From Aliirhizobium wenxiniae (GTDB lineage: Bacteria > Pseudomonadota > Alphaproteobacteria > Rhizobiales > Rhizobiaceae), in NCBI RefSeq assembly GCF_014201355.1, contig NZ_JACHEG010000001.1, positions 372,001 to 436,000 of the forward strand: DNA of 64,000 nt, read 5' to 3'. The notes beneath the pieces were generated by a model. That model was not told where the DNA came from, did no database searches, and saw only the letters and a program-made list of their open reading frames with translations. Below are positions 45,434-55,607 of the stretch, one piece after another (positions within the stretch are counted from its first letter, which is position 1; every line of letters begins with the position of its first letter). Made by a program: the position numbers and the translations under genes.

Positions 45434-48400
45434 ATGGCGGAAATACGCGGCGAGAAGATCGATTTCAGCAGGAAGGACATTGTCCCGCTGCATGAGCTTC
45501 CGTCCGCCCAGGCTGAAGATCCGATCATCGTTCACTGCCCTCCGCACAGCACGAGAACCTGGCGTTTCTGCAAGTCCATAGTGCTTTTCGCCGTATTGAT
45601 CATGGTCGCCATTGGCAGCGCTGTGTTTGCCATCGAAGGCGGCATAGTCGACGGTACGCTGACCAGCCGCGCCCAGTCCGCCCTGAACAATGCAATCGGT
45701 CCCCGCTACGTTTCCAACGTCGGCTCCGCGGCGATCCGTTTTGATTCGGATTTCCGTCTGGCGATTGAAGCACGCGACGTCGACATCGTTGAGCGCGCAA
45801 CCGGCCAGCACTTGAGTCGTGCAGGCGCCCTGCGAATGGCCGTGGATCCCCTCGCACTGCTCGGAGGACGCATATCGATCAACAGCATATCGGCGCAGTC
45901 GATCCGCCTTGAGACAGCGCAACTGCCGGAGGGCGACCCTATCGCTCTCGCCAAGGTTCGGGTCGATGCGGTTCCGCAACTCCTTGAGCAAACATTCCAG
46001 AGACTCGATGAAGCACGGGGCCTGATCGAGCGAACGGGTACCGCCTCCATCCGCCTCGCAGGCATCGAGATTGTCCTTCCGGCAGCCCCCGGCCGCAAAC
46101 CAACGGTCGTCAAGGTCAACGATCTCGAGCTGGCGCGGAATGCAACGGGCGAGATCGGTATTGACGGCACCGTCAGCATCAACGACCGGGAAGCGAAGCT
46201 TACGGCCGCATCGAAGACGGTCGATGGCGTAACAGCCGCCCTGTCCGCGCGCCTGTCCGGGCTGGAAGTAACCCCTTTCCTGTTGCAGCGAACAGAAGAT
46301 GGTCAGCCGCGTGAAGGCCTCGAGAGCTCAGTCGATTTCGACATGTCCGCAGAGCGCTCCCGCGGTGATGCCCAGAATCCGGCGATGACGGCAACCCTGA
46401 CCAATTCGCCGGGCAATTTCTACTTCGATGGCATCCAGCAGACATTCAGCGGCGCCACCATCAATGTCGCCTATGACTTCGCCAAAAACTCGATCGAAAT
46501 CATGAATTCGGAGGCAAGTTTCGGTCCGACTGTCGTGCCGTTCACTGGTGCGGTTATAGATCTTAGCCGCTTGAATGAGGGCGATAAACGTTTCGGCTTC
46601 GGCCTCGATCTCCTCGTTCGCGGAGGTAGAGCGATCGGCGCTTCTCAGGGAGAGAAGCCGGCCGATTTCGACCTCAAGGCAACCGGGCGTTATCTGTCTG
46701 CCGACCGCCAGCTAGAATTCGACGAGATGACAGTGGCAAGTCCACTCGGTCATATGGCCGCCGCCCTCAAGGTCCGCTTTGGCAAACAGTCACCCGAGAT
46801 CAGCTTTGGGGGCCAGATCCCCCAGATGCAGGTGACAGGAGTAAAACAGCTCTGGCCCTTCTGGATGGCGCGCAAGCCGCGCGACTGGGTTATGGCGAAT
46901 ATGTTTGGCGGTAACGTCACGAATGGCACGATTGCTGTCTTCATCCCCGCGGGGCGCATGAAGGGCCCGGGTATTCCCATGGAGCTCGATGCGAACGAAT
47001 TGCAGATCGGCTTCGGGGTTACCGACACACGTCTCAACCTACCGGGTGAAGTCCCGCCTCTGCGCGATCTTGCGGGAAAATTCTCCCTGAAAGGCCAGGA
47101 GATGATCGTCGATGTCAGCAAGGCGGCATCCTATGCGCCTTCCGGCAGGGTCGTCACCGTGGAGAGCGGACGTTTCGCCATTCCGTCGACATATGCAAAG
47201 CCATTGATGGCAGATCTGACGCTGAAGATTTCCGGACAGGCAGACGCGATCACCGAGCTTGCTAACTTCAAGCCGATGAATGCCTTGAAGGGCACCAGCT
47301 TCAAGCCTGAAGATTTTTCGGGAAATACCAAGGCAGATATTCATGCTCGCTTTGGACTGATCACAGATCATAATCCGCCCAAACCTGCTTGGAATGCCCA
47401 AATCCGCCTTGATGGCGTTAATCTCGCGACACAGATGGAAGGGCACAAGATCGGGGCACTGACCGGGCTTTTGGCCGTCGACAACCAGTCTGCCAAACTG
47501 AGCGCGAACGGAACCGTGGACGACATTCCCGCCGAATTCGCCGTCACCGAACCTGTCGATCAGAACTCTGGCGTAAAGCGCGAGCGCGTCATCAAGGCGA
47601 CGCTCAATAACGCCCAGCGCGATAAGCTCGTGCCCGGCCTCTCGGACATGGTGGACGGCCAGATCGTTGCCGAACTCACGCGCATTGATGACAAGCATCA
47701 GGCAGTTACGCTCGATCTCAGCCGCGCCGAACTGACTGTGCCATGGATAGGCTGGAGCAAGGGTAGTGGCATCGGCGCCAAGGCACAGTTCGAGGTATCC
47801 AATGATGCCGGAAAGCAGACTACCTTAAGCGGCTTTCAGCTCACCGGCGAGAGTTTTGGCGTCAGGGGCGACGTGCAACTGGCCGATGGGGCCTTGACGA
47901 CGGCATCTTTCTCCCACGTGCAGCTGTCGCCGGCGGATAACTACAGCCTTAGCGTCAAGCGTTCGAAAGGCGCCTACGAGATCTCGATCGGCGGAAACGC
48001 CGTCGACATGCGGCCAATCATCACCATGATGCGCGCCAACAATGGCAGCGCAGCGGCCGGCAGCAATGAGGGCAGCAGCACAAGCCTGCGCGCACAGGTC
48101 GATCGCGTCGTCGGTTTCAATGACGAGCAGCTTTCGAATGTCGCATTGAATTTCTCCTCACGGGGATCAAACATCGTCCGTGCTGATTTGAGCGCCATAA
48201 CGGGAAGCGGACAAGCACTCGTCAGCCAGATGTCCCGCGGCGATACCATCTCGGTCACGAGTGGCGATGCAGGTGCGGTAGCACGATTTGCCGATCTCTA
48301 TGACAACATGAGCGCGGGATTGCTTAATCTGAAACTGAAAGCGCGAGGAACCGATTGGGTTGGCTCGCTCGACATCCGTAATTTCCAGCTGCGCAACGAA

Positions 48401-48835
48401 GAACGCCTGCAGTCCCTCGTATCGACACCGGTCGGCGAAGATGGCCAGAGCCTCAACTCCGCGGTGAAAAAGGATATTGACGTCAGTTCGGCACGTTTCC
48501 AGCGCGGCTTCGCCGCATTGGTCTACCGCAACGGCGCGCTATCCGTCGCCAATGGCGTTGTGCGCGGAGAACAGATCGGCGCCACCTTCCAGGGCAAATT
48601 GCGGGACGCCGACGGCAATATGGAGATGACCGGCACGTTCATGCCTGCTTACGGCTTGAACAGGCTTTTCGGCGAACTTCCGCTGATCGGCGCGATCCTA
48701 GGAAATGGCCGGGATCGCGGCCTTCTGGGCATCACCTTCAAGCTCGAAGGTGCTTTCGACAAGCCGCGACTGACGATAAACCCACTTTCGCTCATAGCCC
48801 CGGGCGTGTTCCGCCAGATCTTCGAATTCCAGTAA
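45434..48835 (+). CDS. AsmA-like envelope protein (DUF3971/YhdP-type)
   Basis: A 1133-residue protein with a single N-terminal membrane anchor (about 46-70, FCKSIVLFAVLIMVAIGSAVFAI) and an extended, beta-rich body typical of AsmA/YhdP/TamB-like lipid-transfer bridges. The DUF3971-type middle (GTIAVFIPAGRMKGPGIP..., LADGALTTASFSHVQLSP) and the C-terminal AGAVARFADLYDNMSAGLLNLKL with NRLFGELPLIGAILGNGRDRGLLGITFKLEGAFDKP resemble YhdP. It probably shuttles phospholipid between membranes. It is longer than AsmA. There is no strong ribosome site at 45434; the start is the only one fitting the anchor. Confidence 0.83.
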   Translation: MAEIRGEKIDFSRKDIVPLHELPSAQAEDPIIVHCPPHSTRTWRFCKSIVLFAVLIMVAIGSAVFAIEGGIVDGTLTSRAQSALNNAIGPRYVSNVGSAAIRFDSDFRLAIEARDVDIVERATGQHLSRAGALRMAVDPLALLGGRISINSISAQSIRLETAQLPEGDPIALAKVRVDAVPQLLEQTFQRLDEARGLIERTGTASIRLAGIEIVLPAAPGRKPTVVKVNDLELARNATGEIGIDGTVSINDREAKLTAASKTVDGVTAALSARLSGLEVTPFLLQRTEDGQPREGLESSVDFDMSAERSRGDAQNPAMTATLTNSPGNFYFDGIQQTFSGATINVAYDFAKNSIEIMNSEASFGPTVVPFTGAVIDLSRLNEGDKRFGFGLDLLVRGGRAIGASQGEKPADFDLKATGRYLSADRQLEFDEMTVASPLGHMAAALKVRFGKQSPEISFGGQIPQMQVTGVKQLWPFWMARKPRDWVMANMFGGNVTNGTIAVFIPAGRMKGPGIPMELDANELQIGFGVTDTRLNLPGEVPPLRDLAGKFSLKGQEMIVDVSKAASYAPSGRVVTVESGRFAIPSTYAKPLMADLTLKISGQADAITELANFKPMNALKGTSFKPEDFSGNTKADIHARFGLITDHNPPKPAWNAQIRLDGVNLATQMEGHKIGALTGLLAVDNQSAKLSANGTVDDIPAEFAVTEPVDQNSGVKRERVIKATLNNAQRDKLVPGLSDMVDGQIVAELTRIDDKHQAVTLDLSRAELTVPWIGWSKGSGIGAKAQFEVSNDAGKQTTLSGFQLTGESFGVRGDVQLADGALTTASFSHVQLSPADNYSLSVKRSKGAYEISIGGNAVDMRPIITMMRANNGSAAAGSNEGSSTSLRAQVDRVVGFNDEQLSNVALNFSSRGSNIVRADLSAITGSGQALVSQMSRGDTISVTSGDAGAVARFADLYDNMSAGLLNLKLKARGTDWVGSLDIRNFQLRNEERLQSLVSTPVGEDGQSLNSAVKKDIDVSSARFQRGFAALVYRNGALSVANGVVRGEQIGATFQGKLRDADGNMEMTGTFMPAYGLNRLFGELPLIGAILGNGRDRGLLGITFKLEGAFDKPRLTINPLSLIAPGVFRQIFEFQ

Positions 48836-48838
48836 AAA

Positions 48839-48862
48839 AAAGGCCGCTGGAAAGCGGCCTTT
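48839..48862. terminator. Bidirectional terminator between AsmA-like gene and tyrS
   Basis: AAAGGCCGCT / AGCGGCCTTT stem with a GGAA loop, preceded by an A-tract; the two flanking genes converge on it. Confidence 0.9.
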
Positions 48863-48888
48863 GATCTTCTGTTTCCGAGTTGCCTATC

Positions 48889-50142
48889 TCAGGCCGGACG
48901 AACCAGGATATGCTTCTTCTTGCCGAGCGACAGCTTGATCACGCCATCGGCAGTCACTTCGCCGGAACCGATAATCTTGCGCTCATCGGAAATCGCCACG
49001 TCATTGATCCGCACGGCACCGCCCTGAACGTGACGACGGGCTTCACCGTTCGATGCGGCAAGACCAGCCTTGACGATCAGCGCCAGCAGGCCGATCCCGG
49101 CTTCCAACTCGCTCTTCGCAACATCAATCGACGGCAGGTTATCGGCAAGCGCGCCTTCCTCGAAAGTCTTGCGAGCCGTCTCGGCTGCCTGTTCGGCATT
49201 TTCGCGGCCATGCAGCATGGCCGTCACTTCGGTCGCGAGGATCTTCTTGACTTCGTTGATCTCCGAACCGGCCAGCGCCGAAAGTCGCGCGATCTCATCC
49301 ATCGGCAACGTCGTGTAGAGCTTGAGGAAGCGCGAAACGTCGGCATCCTCGGTATTGCGCCAGTACTGCCAGAAATCGTAGGCCGACAACATGTCGGGGT
49401 TCAGCCAGACAGCCCCATTGAGTGACTTGCCCATCTTGGCGCCGGAAGCGGTTGTCAGAAGCGGCGAGGTCAGGGCGTAGAGCTGCGGCGTCCCCATACG
49501 GTGACCAAGATCGATACCGTTTACGATATTGCCCCACTGGTCCGACCCGCCCATCTGCAGACGGCAGCCGTAGCGCTTGTTCAACTCTACGAAGTCGTAG
49601 GCCTGCAGGATCATGTAGTTGAATTCGAGGAAGGACAGCGACTGCTCCCGGTCAAGGCGCGTCTTGACGCTGTCGAAGGACAGCATCCGGTTGACCGAGA
49701 AATGGCGCCCGACATCCCGCAGGAATTCGAGGTAATTGATATCGCGCAGCCAGTCGCCATTGTTGATCATCATGGCATCCTTCGCGCCCTCCCCGTAGGA
49801 AAGGTAATTGGCGAAAACGCGCTTGATCGAGGCGATGTTGCTCTCGATCGTGTCGATCGTCATCAGCTGGCGGGCATCGTCCTTGAACGACGGGTCGCCC
49901 ACCATCCCGGTGCCGCCGCCCATCAGCGAAATCGGCCGGTGGCCGGTCTGCTGCATCCAGTGCAGCATCATGATCTGGATAAGTCCGCCGGCATGAAGAG
50001 AAGGCGCCGTCGGATCGAAGCCGATATAGGCCGTCACGGTTTCCTTGGCGAACAGTTCGTCGAGACCTGCCTCGTCGGAGATCTGGTGAATGAAGCCGCG
50101 CTCATCGAGCGTGCGGAGGAAATCGGACTTGAACCTGGACAT
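48889..50142 (-). CDS. tyrS: Tyrosyl-tRNA synthetase
   Basis: A 417-residue class I synthetase. [23 protein letters not shown] (HIGH-type motif), the tyrosine site in [31 protein letters not shown], and [12 protein letters not shown] (KMSKS variant) identify TyrRS; an S4-like RNA-binding domain ([22 protein letters not shown]) ends the protein. It charges tRNA-Tyr. AGAGAAGAGAG lies just upstream of the ATG. It is divergent from the M23 gene, about 200 bases apart. Confidence 0.95.
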   Translation of the reverse strand: MSRFKSDFLRTLDERGFIHQISDEAGLDELFAKETVTAYIGFDPTAPSLHAGGLIQIMMLHWMQQTGHRPISLMGGGTGMVGDPSFKDDARQLMTIDTIESNIASIKRVFANYLSYGEGAKDAMMINNGDWLRDINYLEFLRDVGRHFSVNRMLSFDSVKTRLDREQSLSFLEFNYMILQAYDFVELNKRYGCRLQMGGSDQWGNIVNGIDLGHRMGTPQLYALTSPLLTTASGAKMGKSLNGAVWLNPDMLSAYDFWQYWRNTEDADVSRFLKLYTTLPMDEIARLSALAGSEINEVKKILATEVTAMLHGRENAEQAAETARKTFEEGALADNLPSIDVAKSELEAGIGLLALIVKAGLAASNGEARRHVQGGAVRINDVAISDERKIIGSGEVTADGVIKLSLGKKKHILVRPA

Positions 50143-50343
50143 CTCTCTTCTCTATGGATGTGTTTTTGTTTGCGAGACGGCGTCTAGCACCGTTCTTTGG
50201 CATAATCACTTTAAAAGTGACATCTAGCCCCCGAGGGGCGCACGCCGTCGCAGACGGATCCGGAAGGACAAGACTTCATTAACCTTAAGGATGTGTAATC
50301 AAGCCACAAGCATTGGATTGATTCAGCCCTTCAGGAGCAATAC

Positions 50344-51645
50344 GTGACGCACCGAACCGAAAACAAGGTTTTTGGAAAACGGGCCGCGAATCATGTCCTC
50401 ATTCTCGCAAGCGGCGAGAAAATCCGTCATATGACCATCCGCCCCTGGATGATCGCCTTGACCGTATGTTTTGCAAGCCTTCTGACCATAGGTTACCTCG
50501 GGGCTACATCTTATCTGGTAATCCGCGATGACCTGATCGGAGCAACGATCGCCCGCCAGGCCCGCATGCAGCATGACTATGAAGACCGGATTGCAGCCCT
50601 GCGTGCGCAGCTGGACCGCATTACCTCGCGCCAGTTGCTCGATCAGCAAGTCGTGGAAAAGAAGGTCGAAAAACTGCTTGAGCAACAGGACGCGCTGTTC
50701 TCTCGCCACACCAAGCTCGGCTCACTTCTGGATCGCGCCGAAGAAACAGGTCTTCAGCCAGGAGCCGAACCTCCTGCCGCTGAAATCCCCGCCTTCGCCC
50801 CCACGGGTGACGGACGCAGGGCTTCCTTGTCCGGAGGCTCCGCCGCAATCGCCAAGATACTGCAAGGCGGCGAAACTGAAAACAGGTTGGCAAGCCTCTC
50901 CCCTGTGGCCGGCACCAGCCTGCGTGAAGGCGCCGCCGATCATGCCGACCGGATTTTTTCCAAAGTCACTCTGTCCCTCAAGACGCTTGAAAACCAACAG
51001 CTGACGAAGATCGCAAGCCTGACGACGGGAGCGTCCGAAGCGGCAAACGCAATCACCACGATCCTGCTGCGAAGCGGCGTTGATCTGTATCCGTCAACCG
51101 TCGAACCGAATGGCATTGGCGGGCCATATGTCGAACCTCGCCTTCCCGGCAATCGCTTCGACACGTCGCTAGACGATCTTGATGCGGCGCTGACGCGGCT
51201 GGAAAGCGTGCGGGAAACAGCGCGTGACCTTCCGTTTTCCAGTCCCGCTCCCGGCCAACCGGTCACCAGCCGGTTTGGGAACAGGGTCGATCCCTTCCTT
51301 GGTCGCCTCGCATTGCATGCGGGTATAGATTTTGCCGCCCAGACCGGCGACGAAGTGAAGAGCACCGGCGCCGGCAAGGTCGTCGCAGCAGGCATTGCCG
51401 GTGGTTACGGCAACATGGTCGAGATCGACCATGGTTACGGCATTTCGACCCGCTTCGGTCACCTTTCGAAAATCCTGGTCAATGTCGGAGACGAGATAAA
51501 GACGGGTGATGTAATCGGTCGTGCCGGGTCGACCGGACGTTCGACCGGCCCCCATGTTCACTACGAAGTGCGCCGAAATGGACAGGCAGTTGATCCGATG
51601 CATTTCCTCAATGCCGGCATGAAGCTCACAACCTATCTCGAGTAG
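50344..51645 (+). CDS. M23-family peptidoglycan endopeptidase (possible RgsM counterpart)
   Basis: A 433-residue protein with one membrane anchor (about 33-55, MIALTVCFASLLTIGYLG), a coiled coil (75-130: DYEDRIAALRAQLDRI), a Pro/Ala linker and a C-terminal M23 domain: GNRVDPFLGRLALHAGIDFA (first zinc His and Asp), TRFGHLSKI, and GPHVHYEVRRNG. The zinc ligands are present, so it should be an active lysostaphin-type hydrolase. The start is GTG 50344 with a perfect AGGAG 7 bases upstream. In Sinorhizobium an M23 protein of this design (RgsM) is needed for polar growth; identity here is a guess based on architecture. Confidence 0.82.
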   Translation: MTHRTENKVFGKRAANHVLILASGEKIRHMTIRPWMIALTVCFASLLTIGYLGATSYLVIRDDLIGATIARQARMQHDYEDRIAALRAQLDRITSRQLLDQQVVEKKVEKLLEQQDALFSRHTKLGSLLDRAEETGLQPGAEPPAAEIPAFAPTGDGRRASLSGGSAAIAKILQGGETENRLASLSPVAGTSLREGAADHADRIFSKVTLSLKTLENQQLTKIASLTTGASEAANAITTILLRSGVDLYPSTVEPNGIGGPYVEPRLPGNRFDTSLDDLDAALTRLESVRETARDLPFSSPAPGQPVTSRFGNRVDPFLGRLALHAGIDFAAQTGDEVKSTGAGKVVAAGIAGGYGNMVEIDHGYGISTRFGHLSKILVNVGDEIKTGDVIGRAGSTGRSTGPHVHYEVRRNGQAVDPMHFLNAGMKLTTYLE

Positions 51646-51724
51646 CAAGGTCAGCCATTCACGCGGCGTATCGCCGCGCGGTTGCTTTCATTCACCAAAA
51701 CCACTGCCACCCTGGCGGGTTTTC

Positions 51725-51753
51725 TTGACTTTCCAGCATTTTGGTCATATGTC
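51725..51753 (+). promoter_or_regulatory. Candidate sigma-70-type promoter for the helicase gene
   Basis: TTGACT (51725-51730), a 17-base spacer and TATGTC (51748-51753) lie 75 bases before the proposed TTG start of the RhlE-like gene. The -35 box is near consensus for rhizobial RpoD; the -10 box is only moderate. Confidence 0.5.
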
Positions 51754-51827
51754 GCGCCCTGTTGTCGCCCCATTTGAGCGTAGCGACGGATCATGTTCTT
51801 CTTGAACGGAACGGAATAGTATTTCCA

Positions 51828-53333
51828 TTGACCACTTTTGCTGATCTTGGCCTGAGCCAGAAAGTTCTTAACGCCGTCACCGACGCCGGCTACACGATAC
51901 CCACGCCTATCCAAGCCGGAGCCATCCCGCATGCGCTGCAGCGCCGGGACATTTGCGGTATTGCACAGACGGGAACGGGCAAGACAGCTTCCTTCGTCCT
52001 GCCGATGCTGACGCTTCTGGAAAAGGGTCGAGCCCGGGCTCGCATGCCGCGAACCCTCATTCTCGAGCCGACCCGCGAACTCGCAGCTCAGGTTGCCGAA
52101 AACTTCGAGAAATACGGCAAGAATCACAAGCTGAATGTCGCCCTTCTGATCGGCGGCGTTTCCTTTGAAGAACAGGATCGCAAGCTTGAGCGCGGCGCCG
52201 ATGTTCTGATTTGTACGCCCGGCCGCCTGCTCGACCATTGCGAGCGCGGCAAGCTGCTGATGACCGGCGTCGAAATCCTCGTCATCGACGAGGCCGATCG
52301 CATGCTCGACATGGGCTTCATCCCGGATATCGAACGGATCGCCAAGATGATCCCGTTCACCCGCCAGACGCTGTTCTTCTCGGCCACGATGCCGCCGGAA
52401 ATTCAGAAACTGGCAGACCGTTTCCTGCAGAACCCGGAACGGATCGAAGTCGCCAAGCCGTCCTCCACGGCAAAGACGGTGACGCAGCGCCTGGTCGCTG
52501 CCCATAACAAGGACTACGAGAAGCGCGCCGTCCTGCGCGATCTCATCAAGGTTCAGGAAGACCTGAAGAACGCAATCATCTTCTGCAACCGCAAGAAGGA
52601 TGTCGCAGATCTGTTCCGCTCGCTCGAGCGTCACGGCTTCTCGGTCGGCGCCTTGCATGGCGACATGGACCAGCGTTCGCGCATGACCATGCTGGCCAAC
52701 TTCAAGGATGGCAACATCAAGCTTCTCGTCGCCTCCGACGTTGCTGCCCGCGGCCTTGATATCCCGGATGTTTCCCACGTCTTCAATTTCGACGTGCCGA
52801 TCCATTCCGAAGACTATGTCCATCGCATTGGCCGCACCGGCCGCGCCGGTCGTTCCGGCAAGGCCTTCACAATCGTGACACGCGCCGATGGCAAATATGT
52901 CGATGCGATCGAAAAACTGATCGGCGAAAACGTCGAGTGGCTGAATGGCGATATCTCCGCCCTGCCCGCCCCCATGGAAAGCCACGACAACGAACGTGGT
53001 GGACGCAAGGGTGGCCGGGATCGCGGTGGCAAGGATCGCGACCGCAGCCGTGGTGGCCGCCACGAACAATCGGCAGCAGCACCACAGGAAAAACCAATCG
53101 TCACGGAAGAGGCAGGCGTGGAAGCAGTTCTGGAAAACACCAAGTCGGAACGTCGTTCTGACAAGAAAAATCAGCCTGCGAACAACCGCGGCCGCGAGCG
53201 CCGTGTCAATCCTGCCAATGACGACAACCGTGATCGCCGCCGCTATCGCGACCATGATGACGGCCCGACCCCGGTCGGCTTCGGCGACGATATCCCAGCC
53301 TTCATGCTGATCGTCGCAAACGCAGCGAAGTAA
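51828..53333 (+). CDS. DEAD-box RNA helicase (RhlE-like)
   Basis: A 501-residue helicase with all motifs: Q motif (TFADLGLSQKVLNAVTDAGYTIPTPIQ), AQTGTGKTASF (I), PTRELAAQ (Ia), DEADRMLDMGF (II), SATMPPE (III), DVAARGLDIPDV (V) and HRIGRTGRAGRSG (VI), then an Arg/Gly/Asp-rich tail (RGGRKGGRDRGGKDRDRSRGG) that binds RNA. It resembles RhlE/RNA degradosome-type helicases. The start is a TTG at 51828 giving MTTFADLGL, as in homologues; the frame extends upstream but with unrelated sequence. It overlaps the NUDIX gene by one base. The antisense open frame is a shadow. Confidence 0.92.
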   Translation: MTTFADLGLSQKVLNAVTDAGYTIPTPIQAGAIPHALQRRDICGIAQTGTGKTASFVLPMLTLLEKGRARARMPRTLILEPTRELAAQVAENFEKYGKNHKLNVALLIGGVSFEEQDRKLERGADVLICTPGRLLDHCERGKLLMTGVEILVIDEADRMLDMGFIPDIERIAKMIPFTRQTLFFSATMPPEIQKLADRFLQNPERIEVAKPSSTAKTVTQRLVAAHNKDYEKRAVLRDLIKVQEDLKNAIIFCNRKKDVADLFRSLERHGFSVGALHGDMDQRSRMTMLANFKDGNIKLLVASDVAARGLDIPDVSHVFNFDVPIHSEDYVHRIGRTGRAGRSGKAFTIVTRADGKYVDAIEKLIGENVEWLNGDISALPAPMESHDNERGGRKGGRDRGGKDRDRSRGGRHEQSAAAPQEKPIVTEEAGVEAVLENTKSERRSDKKNQPANNRGRERRVNPANDDNRDRRRYRDHDDGPTPVGFGDDIPAFMLIVANAAK

Positions 53334-53758
53334 TGTCCGCCTTAGCAAAACCGGGCCAGGATTTCCCTGGCCTCGGAGTCGGCCTGGTGATCCGCCGAGC
53401 CGATGGAAAAGTGCTGGTCTGTCGCCGCCTGAAGGCGCCCGAAGCGGGCCACTGGAACATCGTCGGCGGCAAGGTCGACATGATGGAACAGGCGGAAGAC
53501 GCTGCGCGCCGTGAAGCCGAGGAAGAGACCGGGCTGAAGATCGGAAAGATCAGCTTTCTATGCGTCATCGAAGGCATTCTTGAAGAAGAACGTCAGCACT
53601 GGCTATCTCTGATATACGTGACTGACGATTTTTCCGGAGAGCCGGTTCTCACGGAACCTGAAAAGCATGCAGATCTGATGTGGATCGACATGAATGAGCC
53701 ACCGGCGCCTCTGTCGATATTCTCCGCACAAGCCTTTGAGCTGCTGAAATCCCACTAA
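53333..53758 (+). CDS. NUDIX hydrolase
   Basis: A 141-residue NUDIX protein: the box GGKVDMMEQAEDAARREAEEETGL conforms exactly to GX5EX7REUXEEXGU. Substrate residues beyond the box are not diagnostic; it could be a nucleotide-diphosphatase such as an ADP-ribose or 8-oxo-dGTP hydrolase. It starts in the helicase stop codon (TAATG), indicating translational coupling, and ends at a terminator. A functional link to RNA-end processing with the helicase is speculative. Confidence 0.88.
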   Translation: MSALAKPGQDFPGLGVGLVIRRADGKVLVCRRLKAPEAGHWNIVGGKVDMMEQAEDAARREAEEETGLKIGKISFLCVIEGILEEERQHWLSLIYVTDDFSGEPVLTEPEKHADLMWIDMNEPPAPLSIFSAQAFELLKSH

Positions 53759-53761
53759 AAA

Positions 53762-53787
53762 AGCCGTCCCGGTTGTCCAGGACGGCT
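53762..53787. terminator. Terminator after NUDIX gene
   Basis: AGCCGTCC / GGACGGCT stem around a 10-base loop, preceded by an A-run and followed by a short T-containing tract. Serves the helicase-NUDIX operon. Confidence 0.75.
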
Positions 53788-53933
53788 CTCTTGATTGAAA
53801 ATTTTACAGTATCATCGGATGCTGTCGTCGGCTCGGGCTTGCCCGAACCACATCCCCCATTACTCAGCAAGAATATCCGCTGCGTCTTACAAGCCGCAAT
53901 ACGTTAAATCTCGCACTTGCGAAGAAAATGCGA

Positions 53934-54260
53934 TCACGTATCGCGATTGACTCGAAGCGCTGCTTCAAAGGCCATGCGCACCCAGTCTCGCAGCTCGTCA
54001 GGATCGTCCAGCGCCGCATTCGGTATGGACCAATAAGGCATGAGAACGGGTTTCCCCTTTTTACCGTCATAGGACCATTGGACTGCACCCGCAGCCCGGA
54101 AAGCCGGAGCGCTCGTCTCATCCGCCTTTAACAGTATTTCGTCTCGCAGATCGAGGGCGATGATCAGACCCTGATGATAGATCCCCTTGCCGCCGAACAT
54201 GCGTCGGATGGAGACCGGTCCGAGACCCTCGAACATTTCCTCGATCGCTGCATTGTCCAT
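53934..54260 (-). CDS. TfoX N-terminal-domain protein
   Basis: A 108-residue protein with the TfoX/Sxy N-terminal domain pattern: LGPVSIRRMFGGKGIYHQGLIIAL and DEILLKADETSAPAFRAAGAVQWSYDGKKG. It lacks the C-terminal DNA-association domain of full TfoX, as is usual in alphaproteobacteria, where its role is unknown (not proven to control competence). It is monocistronic. Confidence 0.85.
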   Translation of the reverse strand: MDNAAIEEMFEGLGPVSIRRMFGGKGIYHQGLIIALDLRDEILLKADETSAPAFRAAGAVQWSYDGKKGKPVLMPYWSIPNAALDDPDELRDWVRMAFEAALRVNRDT

Positions 54261-54456
54261 GCCCCATCCTTCCTTTTTGGCTCAGCACAGTCGAAAGACC
54301 GTGCCGGTCGGACGACGCCTATGTCTTACACGGATAGCAAGATTCCACTCACGATCATGCTAGATTTCGCGCGTGAACTGGCAAAAATGGGAAAAAGCTT
54401 GGACGCTCATGCCCTTGCGGGTTAAAGCTGCAGCGAACACGGACTTAAGGAAAAGC

Positions 54457-55551
54457 ATGCCTTCCCTGCGTTTCGATATCGCGATCCTGCTGACTGTTGC
54501 AGCTTTCGGATATGTTGCCCCCGCAACGACGGTCTCCGCCGCCACCATCGGTGTCGTCGCGCCAAAGACGGGACCTTATGCGTTGCTCGGCATGCAGGTT
54601 TTTGAAGGGGCCAGAGCTGCCGCACAAGTCACCGGCGACAGACTTGTCGAAATCGACGAGACCTGCAACGAGACCGGCGGCGTGGATGCCGCAAAGACGC
54701 TTGCCGATGCCAAGGCCTCTATCGCGATCGGATTTCTATGCGTCGAAACGCTGGCCTCCGCCCTGCCGGCGCTGGCCGACAGCAAGATTGCAGCAATCAC
54801 CATCTCCGTCCGCTCCCGCATCCTGATGGAAGACGCCTTGCGCAATGGTTGGCCGCTTTTCCGCATGGCTCCATCGGAAACTGCCGAGGCCGATCAGATC
54901 GCGGCGGTGATCGTCGATCGCTGGAAAGCCGAGCCGATTGCCCTTGTCGATGACGGCACCATCTACGGGCGCGAACTCGTCAGCGCCGTCCGCCAGAAAC
55001 TCGAACCGATCGGCATCGCGCCGGTCTTCACCGATACGCTTCGGCCGGGCCAGGAGCAGCAGATAGCCCTCATCAGACGGCTGCAGAAAGCCGGCGCAAC
55101 CCATATACTCGTCGGCGCGGATCGTAACGATGTCGCCGTCATTGCCCGTGATGCCGAAAGGGAAAACATTCCCCTCACCATACTCGGCGGCGATGTCATG
55201 AAGGCCGCAAACCGGCCGGTCGCGCTTCGCGACGGCACGCTGGCCGTCACTTTACCGCCTTACCGGACACTCCAGACTGCCGCCAACGCTGCAACGTCGC
55301 TCGAAAGCCGGCAGATCGAGCCCGAAGGCAACACCCTTCCCGCCTATGCCGCAACCCAACTGGCCAGCCAGACAGCAGCATCCGCAGGCAATGACTGGGA
55401 AAAACTCCTGTCCTCCCTCAAAACCGGCACCTTCCAGACCGCAATCGGACAGATCCGTTTCGATGCGGCGCACGAACTGGCGGACAATCCCTATCGTCTT
55501 CTGGAATGGCGCGGCCGCGAGTTTTTCACGCCCGTCTCTGCGACCGAGTAA
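54457..55551 (+). CDS. Branched-chain amino acid ABC transporter-type substrate-binding protein
   Basis: A 364-residue periplasmic binding protein: signal peptide (IAILLTVAAFGYVAPATTVSA, cleavage near VSA), then ATIGVVAPKTGPYALLGMQVFEGARAAAQ, typical of the Peripla_BP_6 (LIV/Leu-binding) family, with EIDETCNETGGVDAAKTLAD. The ligand is unknown. AAGGAAAAGC precedes ATG 54457; an earlier ATG at 54373 would add residues before the signal peptide. No permease or ATPase gene is adjacent, so it may work with a transporter elsewhere or act as a sensor. Confidence 0.85.
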   Translation: MPSLRFDIAILLTVAAFGYVAPATTVSAATIGVVAPKTGPYALLGMQVFEGARAAAQVTGDRLVEIDETCNETGGVDAAKTLADAKASIAIGFLCVETLASALPALADSKIAAITISVRSRILMEDALRNGWPLFRMAPSETAEADQIAAVIVDRWKAEPIALVDDGTIYGRELVSAVRQKLEPIGIAPVFTDTLRPGQEQQIALIRRLQKAGATHILVGADRNDVAVIARDAERENIPLTILGGDVMKAANRPVALRDGTLAVTLPPYRTLQTAANAATSLESRQIEPEGNTLPAYAATQLASQTAASAGNDWEKLLSSLKTGTFQTAIGQIRFDAAHELADNPYRLLEWRGREFFTPVSATE

Positions 55552-55607
55552 CGATTGCGGCAATCGCCCCGGAATGCTAGTCGGCAGACGACACAGGAGA
55601 TCCGTCC

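Noticed and set aside
51651..53348. 565-codon open frame opposite the RNA helicase gene
   Set aside because: Antisense shadow; no domains, while the plus-strand helicase has all motifs.
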